DNA of 64,000 nt from Paracoccus aminovorans (GTDB lineage Bacteria; Pseudomonadota; Alphaproteobacteria; Rhodobacterales; Rhodobacteraceae), in NCBI RefSeq assembly GCF_001546115.1, contig NZ_KQ955209.1, forward strand, positions 713,289 through 777,288, read 5' to 3'. Each line of letters begins with the position of its first letter. Within the stretch, counting starts at the first letter, position 1. The notes beneath the pieces are model-generated. The model worked only from the letters and a program-made list of their open reading frames with translations, was not told the DNA's origin and searched no databases. Below, one piece after another: positions 37,931-46,850 of the stretch. The translations under genes and the position numbers were made by a program.

Positions 37931-40033
37931 TCAGGATCCTCCGATCTCACCCAGCACGGAAAGGCCGGTGAATTCTTGCGCGGGCGCGGCATGGGCCGTC
38001 GCGGGCCGGGGCGAATGCGGCCCGGACAGGGCGGCCGGGCGCAGCGGCACCATGCCCAGCGTGGCGGCTGGCCTGGCAGCAGGGCTGTCCTCGGGCCCGG
38101 CCTCGAAGATGCCGTGCTGGGTCTTGTCCCAGTAGAAGGGCTTCGCCACCACCTCATAGATCGCCTTCCAAGCGGCCAGGCAGCCCAGCGGGAAATACAG
38201 ATGCAGCGTCGGCACCCAGGGCAGCAGGTGACGGTGCTGGCGCCCGCGCACCGCCCAGAGCCCGATGGCGATGTTCAGCAGTTCGGAGCAGACGAAGAGC
38301 GTGAACAGGATGGCGATGGCATTGCCGCCCAGCATGCCGGACAGCACGCCGCGCATCGGATGCGGCAGGCCCAGGCTGAGCAGCCAGAAGCTCCACAGCA
38401 CCGGTGCCAGCAGATATTGCGACAGCGAGGCGAAGAGCTGCACCTGCAGCCCCAGGAAGCGCCGCGTGCCGAGGTCGCGCCACAGCCCCAGCGGATCGCG
38501 CATATGCACGCCCCAGGTCATGGCGAAACCCTTGAGCCAGCGCGAGCGCTGCTTGACCCAAGGCAGCAGGCGGCAATTGGCCTCTTCATGCGTGACGGTG
38601 TCCAGCATCTCGGTGCGATAGCCGCGCCGGGTCAGGCGCACGCCCAGGTCGGCGTCCTCGGTCACGTTCCAGGCGTCCCAGGCGCCGACCTCTTCCAGCT
38701 TGTCGCGGCGAAAGAACAGCGTCGTGCCGCCCAAGGGCACCACCAGATCCAGCGCCGCCGCGCCCGCCAAGGTGCCGCGGAACCACGAGGCGTATTCAAT
38801 GGTGAAGGCGCGTGCGAGCCAGTTGGTGCGCGGGTTGTAATAATCCAGCACGCCTTGCAGGCAGACCACCTCGGGGGGCGCGAAATGGAAGCCGCGCGCG
38901 ACCTTGTGCAACTGGTCGGGTTCGGGGCGATCCTCGGCATCCCAGACCCCGATGATCGAGCCGCGGCAGAAGTTCAGCGCATAGTTCAGCGCCCGGGGCT
39001 TGGTGCGGATCGGCCCGTCCGGCACCTTGACCACGCGCAGCCAGCGCGGGAGCCGCGCGGTCGCCAGCGCTTCGCAGGTCACGCGGTCGGTTTCCTCGAC
39101 CACCAGCAGGATGTCCATCAGCTCGCGCGGGTAGTCCAGCCGTGAGAGCCGGCCGATCAGCTTGTCGGCGATATTCGCCTCGGCGAACAGCGGCACCATG
39201 ACCGAGATCACCGGCAGCGGGCCGGTCATCTGCGGCCGCGCCACCAGGCCCGCGGCCATGGCGCGCGCCGCGACTTTTTCCTTGTGGGTGCGACGCAGGA
39301 TCGCCTGAAAGGACAGCAGTTTCAGTCCCATCGATGCGACCAGCGTCAGCACCGCCCAGGCCGTCAGCGCCGAGACCACCGCGATCGGTGCCAGCAGCAG
39401 CCCCAGCAACACCAGCGTTACCGCCGCCACCGCCAGCCGGGCAAAGCGGCGCTCGTTGCGCGTACGGCAGCTCTCGGCGGCGGGCACCTGGGTCTCGGCC
39501 TGGCGAATCAGCGCCGTGCGGCGCAGGCCCAGGATGGCCTCGCGCGCGGCGGTTTCGGAGCAGAGCAGCATGCGCACGGTGCCGAAGGCCGCCGGCATGC
39601 GCTCGCGCAGGGCGTCGAATGCCTCGGGGCGGGCGGTGGCGACGAAGGTGACGCCGCCGACCCGGCGCCAGGGCACCAGCCCCTGCGCCAGGCAGAATTG
39701 CGCACCCATCGCGTCGATCAGCCGCGGATCGGGCGGCAGCGTTGCCAGGTCCAGCACGCTGCTGCGCCATTGCCGCGACAGCGCCCGGGTCAGCGCCTCT
39801 TCCTGGACCCAGCCGTTCGCGAGCAGGATCTCGCCCAGCCGGGCCTGCTGGCGCCGGCGCATGACCACCGCTTTCAGCAGGTTGCGCGGGTCGACGGCGC
39901 CATCCTCGATCAGGATCTGGCCCAGCGGGCGCAGGTCGCGCGGCGCGACGACCGTTTCCGGTGCCGCCACCGGGACGGACGGCTCCGGCCGCGGCACGGG
40001 GCGAAGGGGGCGGAGAAGGGCGATGCCGGCCAT
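37931..40033 (-). CDS. Membrane GT2 glycosyltransferase with MshEN c-di-GMP-type domain (NfrB-like)
   Basis: This 700-residue protein has tandem MshEN-like motifs at the N-terminus: R35-P-L-G with LIEDGAVDPRNLL, then R65-L-G-E-I-L-L-A-N-G-W-V with Q88. Two transmembrane helices follow (about 205-245), then a cytoplasmic processive GT2 core with D365-A-E-D368, a TED acceptor site (WNVTEDADLG) and Q495-x-x-R-W499, and further membrane helices near the C-terminus. Family knowledge: MshEN units with these spacings bind c-di-GMP, and NfrB combines the same parts to make a secreted polysaccharide. The gene is isolated between glnE and carA, with no obvious partner. c-di-GMP control is an inference. 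Confidence 0.8.
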   Translation of the reverse strand: MAGIALLRPLRPVPRPEPSVPVAAPETVVAPRDLRPLGQILIEDGAVDPRNLLKAVVMRRRQQARLGEILLANGWVQEEALTRALSRQWRSSVLDLATLPPDPRLIDAMGAQFCLAQGLVPWRRVGGVTFVATARPEAFDALRERMPAAFGTVRMLLCSETAAREAILGLRRTALIRQAETQVPAAESCRTRNERRFARLAVAAVTLVLLGLLLAPIAVVSALTAWAVLTLVASMGLKLLSFQAILRRTHKEKVAARAMAAGLVARPQMTGPLPVISVMVPLFAEANIADKLIGRLSRLDYPRELMDILLVVEETDRVTCEALATARLPRWLRVVKVPDGPIRTKPRALNYALNFCRGSIIGVWDAEDRPEPDQLHKVARGFHFAPPEVVCLQGVLDYYNPRTNWLARAFTIEYASWFRGTLAGAAALDLVVPLGGTTLFFRRDKLEEVGAWDAWNVTEDADLGVRLTRRGYRTEMLDTVTHEEANCRLLPWVKQRSRWLKGFAMTWGVHMRDPLGLWRDLGTRRFLGLQVQLFASLSQYLLAPVLWSFWLLSLGLPHPMRGVLSGMLGGNAIAILFTLFVCSELLNIAIGLWAVRGRQHRHLLPWVPTLHLYFPLGCLAAWKAIYEVVAKPFYWDKTQHGIFEAGPEDSPAARPAATLGMVPLRPAALSGPHSPRPATAHAAPAQEFTGLSVLGEIGGS

Positions 40034-40134
40034 GCGCGATTCCAGGGTCTGGACGTTTCCTGACCCTCTGTTGCATGCCGAGGGTTAAGAAGCGGTTAAT
40101 CGCGCAGCCGGATCAGGCCGCAATCCGTCGCAGG

Positions 40135-41283
40135 TCAAGCGCGGCGCGCGCGCATGGCCTCGGCGAAGCGGTCGAAGAGATAGGCGCTGTCCTGCGGGCC
40201 GGGGCTGGCCTCGGGGTGATACTGCACGGAAAACACCGGCTTTTCCGCCATGCGCAGCCCGCAGTTCGAGCCGTCGAACAGGCTGACATGGGTTTCGATC
40301 ACGCCCTCGGGCAGGGTCTGGGCATCGACGGCGAAGCCGTGGTTCATCGAGGTGATCTCGACCTTGCCGGTCTCCATGTCCTTGACGGGATGGTTGGCGC
40401 CGTGGTGGCCGTGGTTCATCTTGATGGTCTTGGCGCCCAGTGCCAGCGCCAGCATCTGATGGCCCAGACAGATGCCGAAGATCGGCAGGTCGCGGTCCAG
40501 CAAGTCGCGGATCATCGGCACGGCATAGGCGCCGGTCGCGGCCGGATCGCCCGGGCCGTTCGACAGGAAGACGCCCTCGGGGTCATGCGCCAGCACCTCC
40601 TCGGCGGTGGCGGTGGCGGGCAGGACCGTCACCTCGGCGCCGCTTTGCGCCAGCGAGCGCAGGATGTTGCGCTTGGCGCCATAGTCCAGCGCCACCACAC
40701 GGAACGGCTTCTGTTCGGGGATCGCGCCGAACTGGCCCGGCCATTCCCACAGCCCCTCGTCCCAGCGATAGCTCTGCCGGGTGGTGACCTCTTTCGCCAG
40801 GTCGAGCCCGACCAGCCCCTGCCAGCCGCGGGCGCGCGCCACCATGGCGGCGATGTCGAAATTCCCTTGCGGATCATGCGCCAGCACGACATGGGGCGAG
40901 CCCTGCTGCCGGATGGCGCGGGTCAGCCGGCGGGTGTCGATGCCGCCGATGCCGATGCGGCCGCGCCTTTCCATCCATGCGACCAGGTCGGCCGTGGCGC
41001 GCCAGTTCGAGGGCTCGGTCGGGTCCCATTTCACCACGATGCCCGAGGCGACGGGATCGGCCGCCTCGTCATCCTGCGCCGTGACGCCGGTATTGCCGAT
41101 ATGGGGGAAGGTGAAGGTGACGATCTGGCTCGCATAGGAGGGATCGGTCATGATCTCCTGATAGCCGGTCATGGCGGTGTTGAACACCAGTTCGGCCACC
41201 ACTTCCCCGGTGGCGCCGAAGCCCTGGCCGTAGAAAACGGTGCCGTCGGCAAGCGCAAGACATGCGGTCGGTTTCTGGGGCAT
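40135..41283 (-). CDS. carA: Carbamoyl-phosphate synthase small subunit
   Basis: This 382-residue glutaminase subunit releases ammonia for carbamoyl phosphate in arginine and pyrimidine synthesis. The class I amidotransferase nucleophile is C272 in FGICLGHQML, and the His-Glu pair is in VQYHPEASPGP. The N-terminal CPSase domain begins ACLALADGTVFYGQGFGATG. carB is not in this window, as is usual when the two genes are separated. Confidence 0.96.
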   Translation of the reverse strand: MPQKPTACLALADGTVFYGQGFGATGEVVAELVFNTAMTGYQEIMTDPSYASQIVTFTFPHIGNTGVTAQDDEAADPVASGIVVKWDPTEPSNWRATADLVAWMERRGRIGIGGIDTRRLTRAIRQQGSPHVVLAHDPQGNFDIAAMVARARGWQGLVGLDLAKEVTTRQSYRWDEGLWEWPGQFGAIPEQKPFRVVALDYGAKRNILRSLAQSGAEVTVLPATATAEEVLAHDPEGVFLSNGPGDPAATGAYAVPMIRDLLDRDLPIFGICLGHQMLALALGAKTIKMNHGHHGANHPVKDMETGKVEITSMNHGFAVDAQTLPEGVIETHVSLFDGSNCGLRMAEKPVFSVQYHPEASPGPQDSAYLFDRFAEAMRARRA

Positions 41284-41451
41284 CGTCGACTCTCCGGCTA
41301 AATCGCCGGGAACCTAGGGAAAGGGGCTGCGGGCGTCAAGGCGGAACCGCGGCCAGGAGGGGCTTGCGGAACCGGGGCTGCGGGCCCAGGGTTGACGCCG
41401 GTGACCAAGCCGGGCATCCGCCCCGCGCAACCGAAAGCCAGCGAGGACATG

Positions 41452-41916
41452 ATGGGACTGCGCGAACGCATTCTGGCCGATACCAAGGACGCGATGAAAG
41501 CCCGCGAGACGGCGCGGCTGTCGACGCTGCGGCTAATCGCGGCCGCGATCAAGGATCGCGAGATCGCCGCCCGCACCGAAGGCGGCGACGAAAGCGGGCT
41601 CAGCGAGGCCGACCTGACGGCGATCCTGTCGAAGATGGTCAAGCAGCGCCAGGAATCCGCCCGGGCCTATGAAGAGGGCGGGAGGCTGGAGCTGGCCGAG
41701 GCCGAGCAGGCCGAGATCCGCATCATCCAGTCCTATCTGCCGCGGCAGCTGGACGAGGCCGAGACCCGCGCCGCCATCGACAAGGCGATCGCCGAGCTGG
41801 GCGCCGAGTCGATCCGCGACATGGGCCGGGTGATGGCCGAGCTGCGCGCCCGCCACGCCGGGCAGATGGATTTCGGCGCCGTGGGGCCGATGGTCAAGGA
41901 ACGGCTGATGAAGTGA
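41452..41916 (+). CDS. GatB/YqeY-family protein
   Basis: This 154-residue helical protein is homologous to the YqeY/GatB tail domain: LRERILADTKDAMKARE at the N-terminus, followed by RQESARAYEEGGRLELAEAE and IIQSYLPRQLDEAE. Such proteins are linked to tRNA-dependent amidation, but a free-standing function is unproven. The ATG at 41452 (preceded by GAGGA) is chosen; an adjacent in-frame ATG at 41449 is equivalent. Confidence 0.88.
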   Translation: MGLRERILADTKDAMKARETARLSTLRLIAAAIKDREIAARTEGGDESGLSEADLTAILSKMVKQRQESARAYEEGGRLELAEAEQAEIRIIQSYLPRQLDEAETRAAIDKAIAELGAESIRDMGRVMAELRARHAGQMDFGAVGPMVKERLMK

Positions 41917-42126
41917 GGCCCGCGAATCGGGCTGCGCTCATCATCCCTGCCAGACGCGCGCCGCGCACCTGACCGGCGATTTCCGCGCGATGCGTGATAC
42001 AATTATTCTTTGATTGGGCAAAAGCTCGCCAAAGCGGTGGGTTTCTGTTTACATCGCCGTCAGGGCGGCCTCAAACACCGCCGGGACGGCGCCGGTTGGG
42101 GCGCGGCATGGCATGCGAGGGAAAAG

Positions 42127-43164
42127 ATGAAGGCGCTGGTTCTGGAGGAGAAGGGCAAGCTCACGCTGCGGGAATTCGAGATTCCCGGCACGCTGGGCCC
42201 CCGCGACGTCCGCATCAAGATCGACACGGTCGGCATCTGCGGCTCGGACGTGCATTACTATACCCATGGCAAGATCGGCCATTTCGTGGTCCGCGAGCCG
42301 ATGGTGCTGGGCCACGAAGCCGCCGGCACGGTGATCGAGGCCGGGGCCGAGGTCACGCATCTGCAGCCCGGCGACCGGGTCTGCATGGAGCCGGGCATCC
42401 CCGATCCGACCTCGCGCGCGGCAAAGCTCGGCATCTACAACGTCGATCCGGCCGTCACCTTCTGGGCGACGCCGCCGGTGCATGGCTGCCTGACGCCCGA
42501 GGTGATCCACCCGGCCGCCTTCACCTGCAAGCTGCCCGACAATGTCAGCTTCGCCGAAGGTGCCATGGTCGAGCCCTTTGCCATCGGCATGCAGGCGGCC
42601 TTGCGGGCGCGCATCCAGCCCGGCGACATCGCGGTCGTGACCGGCGCGGGCCCCATCGGCATGATGGTGGCGCTGGCGGCGCTGGCCGGCGGCTGCGCTC
42701 GCGTCATCGTGGCCGACCTCGCCCAGCCCAAGCTCGACATCATCGGCGCCTATGACGGCATCGAGACCGTCAACATCCGCAATCGCGCGCTGGCCGAGGC
42801 GGTGGCCGAGGCCACCGACGGCTGGGGCGCCGACGTGGTCTTCGAATGCTCGGGCGCCGCGCCGGCGATCCTGTCCATGCATCAGCTTGCCCGGCCCGGC
42901 GGCACCATCGTGCTGGTCGGCATGCCGGTCGATCCGGTGCCGGTCGACATCGTCGGGCTGCAGGCCAAGGAGCTGCGGGTCGAGACCGTGTTCCGCTATG
43001 CCAATGTCTATGACCGCGCCATCGCGCTGATCGCCTCGGGCAAGGTGGACCTGAAGCCGCTGATCTCGGCCTCGATCCCCTTCGAGGACAGCATCGCCGG
43101 CTTCGACCGCGCCGCCCTCGCGCGCGAGACCGACGTGAAGCTGCAAATCGTCCTGCCGGAGTAA
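42127..43164 (+). CDS. Xylitol dehydrogenase-type NAD-dependent alcohol dehydrogenase
   Basis: This 345-residue medium-chain dehydrogenase oxidises a pentitol such as xylitol to D-xylulose. The catalytic zinc site ([19 protein letters not shown]) and Rossmann GAGPIGMM are present. The lobe that holds the structural zinc reads [21 protein letters not shown], with no cysteines, as in the structural-zinc-free xylitol dehydrogenases of acetic-acid bacteria. The stop is followed after 5 bp by xylB. D-arabitol or D-sorbitol are alternative substrates. Confidence 0.85.
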   Translation: MKALVLEEKGKLTLREFEIPGTLGPRDVRIKIDTVGICGSDVHYYTHGKIGHFVVREPMVLGHEAAGTVIEAGAEVTHLQPGDRVCMEPGIPDPTSRAAKLGIYNVDPAVTFWATPPVHGCLTPEVIHPAAFTCKLPDNVSFAEGAMVEPFAIGMQAALRARIQPGDIAVVTGAGPIGMMVALAALAGGCARVIVADLAQPKLDIIGAYDGIETVNIRNRALAEAVAEATDGWGADVVFECSGAAPAILSMHQLARPGGTIVLVGMPVDPVPVDIVGLQAKELRVETVFRYANVYDRAIALIASGKVDLKPLISASIPFEDSIAGFDRAALARETDVKLQIVLPE

Positions 43165-43169
43165 GCGCC

Positions 43170-44627
43170 ATGTATCTGGGGATCGACCTTGGCACCTCGG
43201 GCATCAAGGCCATGCTGGTGGACGAGGATTTCGCCACGATCGGCGTCGCCCATGCGGCCCTGACCGTCAGCCGCCCGCATCCCGGCTGGTCCGAGCAGGC
43301 GCCCGCCGACTGGATCGCCGGCTGCGAAGCTGCCATCGGCCAGCTCGCGCGCGAACATCCGGCCGCGATGGCGCGGCTGCAGGCCATCGGCCTGTCGGGG
43401 CACATGCACGGCGCGACGCTGCTCGACGCTTCGGACCAGGTGCTGCGGCCCTGCATCCTGTGGAACGACGGCCGCTCGGGCCCGCAATGCGCCGAACTGA
43501 CAGGCCGCGCCGATTTCCACGGCATCGCCGGCAATCTGGTCATGGCCGGCTTCACCGCGCCGAAACTGCTGTGGGTGGCGCAGAACGAGCCTGCGATCTT
43601 CGAGCGTGTCGCCAAGGTGCTGCTGCCCAAGGACTATCTGCGGCTGTGGCTGACCGGCGAGCATGTGGCCGAGATGTCGGACGCCGCGGGCACCCTGTGG
43701 CTGGACGTCGGCAAGCGCGACTGGTCGGACGCGCTTCTGGCCGCGACCGGGCTCAGCCGCGACCAGATGCCGCGGCTGGTCGAGGGCAGCGACGTCTCCG
43801 GCCATCTGCGCGCCGATCTGGCCGCGCGCTGGGGCATCCCGCGCGTGCCGGTGGCGGGCGGCGGCGGCGACAATGCCGCGACCGCCTGCGGCATGGGGGT
43901 GATGACGCCGGGCACCGGCTTCCTGTCGCTGGGCACCTCGGGCGTGCTCTTCGCCGCGACCGCCTCCTACGCGCCGAACACCGGCGATGCAGTGCATACC
44001 TTCTGCCATGCCGTGCCGGACACCTGGCACCAGATGGGCGTGATCCTGTCGGCGACCGACAGCATGACCTGGCTCTCCGAAATCACCGGCCGGTCGGTGC
44101 CGGAGCTTGCGGCGCTGGTGGGCGCGGTCACCGCGCCCTCGCCGGCGCTGTTCCTGCCCTATCTGTCGGGCGAGCGCACGCCGCTCAACGACCCCGGCGC
44201 CACCGGCGCGCTGATCGGGTTCAGCCGCGCCAGCGGGCTGCCGGACCTGGCGCAGGCGGTGATGGAGGGCGTCGCCATGGCCTTCGCCGATTGCGTCCAT
44301 GCGCTGCGCAAGGCCGGCACGCCGATCGAGGCCGCCTGGGCGGTCGGCGGCGGCGCCCGCTCGCAGGCCTGGCTGCGCATCATCGCCTCGGCCACCGGGC
44401 TCACGCTGCTGGAGCCCGAGGACGGCGATTTCGGCGCCGCTTTCGGTGCGGCGAAGCTTGCCGCGGCCTGCGCCACCGGCGATCTGTCCGAGCGCGTCTT
44501 CTCGCGCCCGGCGCTTCGCGCGGAAGTTGTGCCCGATGCAAATCTGGCCGAGGCCTATGCGAAAAAGTATGAGGCCCATCACACCGCCTACCGCCCCCTG
44601 CGCGATCTGCCCGACTGGTCGGCCTGA
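43170..44627 (+). CDS. xylB: Xylulokinase
   Basis: This 485-residue FGGY kinase phosphorylates D-xylulose to xylulose-5-phosphate. The N-terminal DLGTSGIKAMLVDE binds phosphate, SGHMHGATLLD binds sugar, and ILWNDGRSG, GGGGDNAATACGMG and AVGGGARSQAWL are family blocks. The gene follows the xylitol dehydrogenase by 5 bp, so the two act in sequence. Confidence 0.95.
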   Translation: MYLGIDLGTSGIKAMLVDEDFATIGVAHAALTVSRPHPGWSEQAPADWIAGCEAAIGQLAREHPAAMARLQAIGLSGHMHGATLLDASDQVLRPCILWNDGRSGPQCAELTGRADFHGIAGNLVMAGFTAPKLLWVAQNEPAIFERVAKVLLPKDYLRLWLTGEHVAEMSDAAGTLWLDVGKRDWSDALLAATGLSRDQMPRLVEGSDVSGHLRADLAARWGIPRVPVAGGGGDNAATACGMGVMTPGTGFLSLGTSGVLFAATASYAPNTGDAVHTFCHAVPDTWHQMGVILSATDSMTWLSEITGRSVPELAALVGAVTAPSPALFLPYLSGERTPLNDPGATGALIGFSRASGLPDLAQAVMEGVAMAFADCVHALRKAGTPIEAAWAVGGGARSQAWLRIIASATGLTLLEPEDGDFGAAFGAAKLAAACATGDLSERVFSRPALRAEVVPDANLAEAYAKKYEAHHTAYRPLRDLPDWSA

Positions 44628-44892
44628 CCGCGGATTTCCCGGCATTTCCCGGGGTTTCGCAGCATCTTCCCGCCCGTGTCGCTGCATCGCGGCATGGGCG
44701 TTTCGCCTTTGCCTCACGCACCCGCGGCCCGCGCAGGAAGAACGGTTCAATTCCGGCGCATTTCCTGTCAAAAAAGTATCGGCAATTTCTGCGCCATGAT
44801 GTGGAGCCCGACCCGGGCAAGGGCCTAAGCTCTGTGCAGGCTGGGAACGCGCCGGGGCAAGGAGGCGCGCCACCCGTGGGGAGAGGAAACCG

Positions 44893-45777
44893 ATGCAACC
44901 CGATCTGGAACTGGTCCACATCCGCAAGGGCGAATCCTTCGCCGCGTGGATGCATGGCTATCCGTTCCGCACGGTGCGCTGGCACTACCACCCCGAATAT
45001 GAAATCCACCTGGTCAACGCCACCTCGGGCACCTTCTATATCGGTGACCATGTCGGCGCCTTCGCGCCCGGCCAGCTGATCATGACCGGCCCGAACCTGC
45101 CGCAGAACTGGATCAGCGACATCCAGCCGGGCGAGATCGTGCCCTTGCGCTCGCTGGTGATCCAGTTCCCCGAGGCCTTCATCGAGGACGCCTGCGCCGC
45201 CATGCCCGAGATGGAGGCGCTGCGCCCGCTGCTGGATCGCTCGCGCCGCGGCATCCTGTTCGACGACGCCACCAGCGCCCGCATCCGCCCGCTGGTCGAG
45301 CGGCTGATCGAGGCGCAGGGCATCCGCCGGCTGGTGCTGTTCTGGGAAATCCTCGACATCCTGGCCGAGGCCCGCGACTACGAGGTGCTGGCCAGCCTCA
45401 GCTTCGAGCTCGACCTCAGCAAGATCAACGACAGTGGCATCAACCGCGCCCTGACCTATCTGCGCGAGCACCTGACCGAGCAGATCGAGGAGGCCGAGCT
45501 TGCCGCCATGGTCGGGCAAAGCCAGAGCGCGTTTTCCCGCGCCTTCAAGCGCCATACCGGGACGACCCTGGTGCGCTATCGCAACCAGCTGCGCGTCGAC
45601 CTGGCCTGCCAGATGCTGCTGGCCGAGCCCGACAGCAAGGTCGCCGAGATCTGCTATGAGGTCGGCTTTTCCAACCTGTCGAACTTCAACCGGCATTTCC
45701 TGAAACTGAAAGGGATCTCTCCTTCGCAGTTCCGGGCCACCTTCGCGGCCCAGAAAGCGGCGGTCATCGCCGACTGA
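44893..45777 (+). CDS. AraC-family transcriptional regulator
   Basis: This 294-residue regulator has an N-terminal cupin-like sugar-sensing domain (FRTVRWHYHPEYEIHLV, TFYIGDHVGAFAPGQL) and a C-terminal double helix-turn-helix (AELAAMVGQSQSAFSRAFKRH and VAEICYEVGFSNLSNFNRHFLK). It lies between xylB and the importer operon, all on the same strand, with 265 bp upstream that may carry its promoter. A pentitol or pentose probably activates it; target sites were not identified. Confidence 0.9.
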   Translation: MQPDLELVHIRKGESFAAWMHGYPFRTVRWHYHPEYEIHLVNATSGTFYIGDHVGAFAPGQLIMTGPNLPQNWISDIQPGEIVPLRSLVIQFPEAFIEDACAAMPEMEALRPLLDRSRRGILFDDATSARIRPLVERLIEAQGIRRLVLFWEILDILAEARDYEVLASLSFELDLSKINDSGINRALTYLREHLTEQIEEAELAAMVGQSQSAFSRAFKRHTGTTLVRYRNQLRVDLACQMLLAEPDSKVAEICYEVGFSNLSNFNRHFLKLKGISPSQFRATFAAQKAAVIAD

Positions 45778-45875
45778 CGAAACGACCACGACCGAAATCC
45801 ACCAATTCGGACGGCGCACCGCCGGCCGGAGACGCGCGGGCCTTGCCTGCATCAACCCTGTTTGGGAGGAACCTG

Positions 45876-46781
45876 ATGACATCGAAACTTCTCACCGCCT
45901 CGGCCGCGCTCGCGCTGCTGGCCGCCCCGGCGCTCGCGCAGGACAAGCTCAAGATCGGCATGACCTTCCAGGAGCTGAACAACCCCTATTTCGTGTCCAT
46001 GCAGGAAGCGCTGAACGAGGCCGCCGCCAGTCTGGGCGCCGAAGTCGTCGTCACCGACGCCGGCCATGACGTCGCCAAGCAGATCTCGGACGTCGAGGAC
46101 ATGCTGCAGCAGAACATCGATATCCTGCTGCTCAATCCGACCGACAGCGCCGGGATCGAGGCCGCCGTGCATGCCGCCAAGGCCGCCGGCGTCACCGTGG
46201 TTGCGGTCGATGCGAACGCGAACGGCCCGGTCGACACCTTCGTCGGCTCGAAGAACCGCGATGCCGGCTACATGTCCTGCAAATACCTGGGCGAGGCCAT
46301 CGGCGGCAAGGGCGAGGTCGCGATCCTCGACGGCATCCCGGTCGTGCCGATCCTCCAGCGTGTCGAAGGCTGCAAGGCCGCGCTGGAAGAATTCCCCGAA
46401 ATCCAGCTGGTCGACACCCAGAACGGCCGCCAGGACCGTTCCGTCGCCCTGGGCGTGGTCGAGAACATGATCCAGTCCAAGCCGAACCTCGCCGGCATCT
46501 TCTCGGTTAACGACGGCGGCGCCATGGGCGCGCTGGCGGCGATCCAGGGCTCGGGCAAGGACATCAAGCTGACCTCGGTCGACGGCGCGCCGGAAGCGGT
46601 CAAGGCCATCACCGAGGGCGGTCCCTTCATCGAGACCACGGCGCAATTCCCGCGCGACCAGGTCCGCGTCGGCCTGGCCATGGCGCTGGCGCAGAAATGG
46701 GGCGCCCGCGTGGTGCCGAAGGAAGTCCCGATCGACGTCATGGTCGTGGACAAGGAAAACGCGGCTGACTTCAGCTGGTAA
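45876..46781 (+). CDS. Sugar ABC substrate-binding protein, RbsB type
   Basis: This 301-residue periplasmic protein has a signal peptide (ASAALALLAAPALA) and the type I pentose/galactose-binding fold: IGMTFQELNNPYFVSM, DILLLNPTDSAGIEAAV, GVTVVAVDANAN, GIFSVNDGGAMGAL and LTSVDGAP. It delivers a sugar or polyol to the downstream ABC importer. It starts at 45876 with a strong GGGAGGA. A stable hairpin lies in the gap after its stop. Ribitol, xylitol or related pentitols are the likely ligands from context. Confidence 0.92.
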   Translation: MTSKLLTASAALALLAAPALAQDKLKIGMTFQELNNPYFVSMQEALNEAAASLGAEVVVTDAGHDVAKQISDVEDMLQQNIDILLLNPTDSAGIEAAVHAAKAAGVTVVAVDANANGPVDTFVGSKNRDAGYMSCKYLGEAIGGKGEVAILDGIPVVPILQRVEGCKAALEEFPEIQLVDTQNGRQDRSVALGVVENMIQSKPNLAGIFSVNDGGAMGALAAIQGSGKDIKLTSVDGAPEAVKAITEGGPFIETTAQFPRDQVRVGLAMALAQKWGARVVPKEVPIDVMVVDKENAADFSW

Positions 46782-46796
46782 CGCTTCCTCCCCGCT

Positions 46797-46823
46797 CCCG
46801 CTCCGGCCTTGCGCCGGGGCGGG
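46797..46823 (+). promoter_or_regulatory. Stable intercistronic hairpin after the binding-protein gene
   Basis: CCCGCTCCGGC (46797-46807) pairs with GCCGGGGCGGG (46813-46823): 11 bp with one G-T wobble and a 5-nt loop. It lies 15 bp after the stop of the binding protein and before the ATPase ribosome binding site. Such hairpins often protect binding-protein mRNA and reduce expression of the membrane components. Confidence 0.6.
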
Positions 46824-46850
46824 AAGGGCGAGAGGCACGAGGAGGGGACG

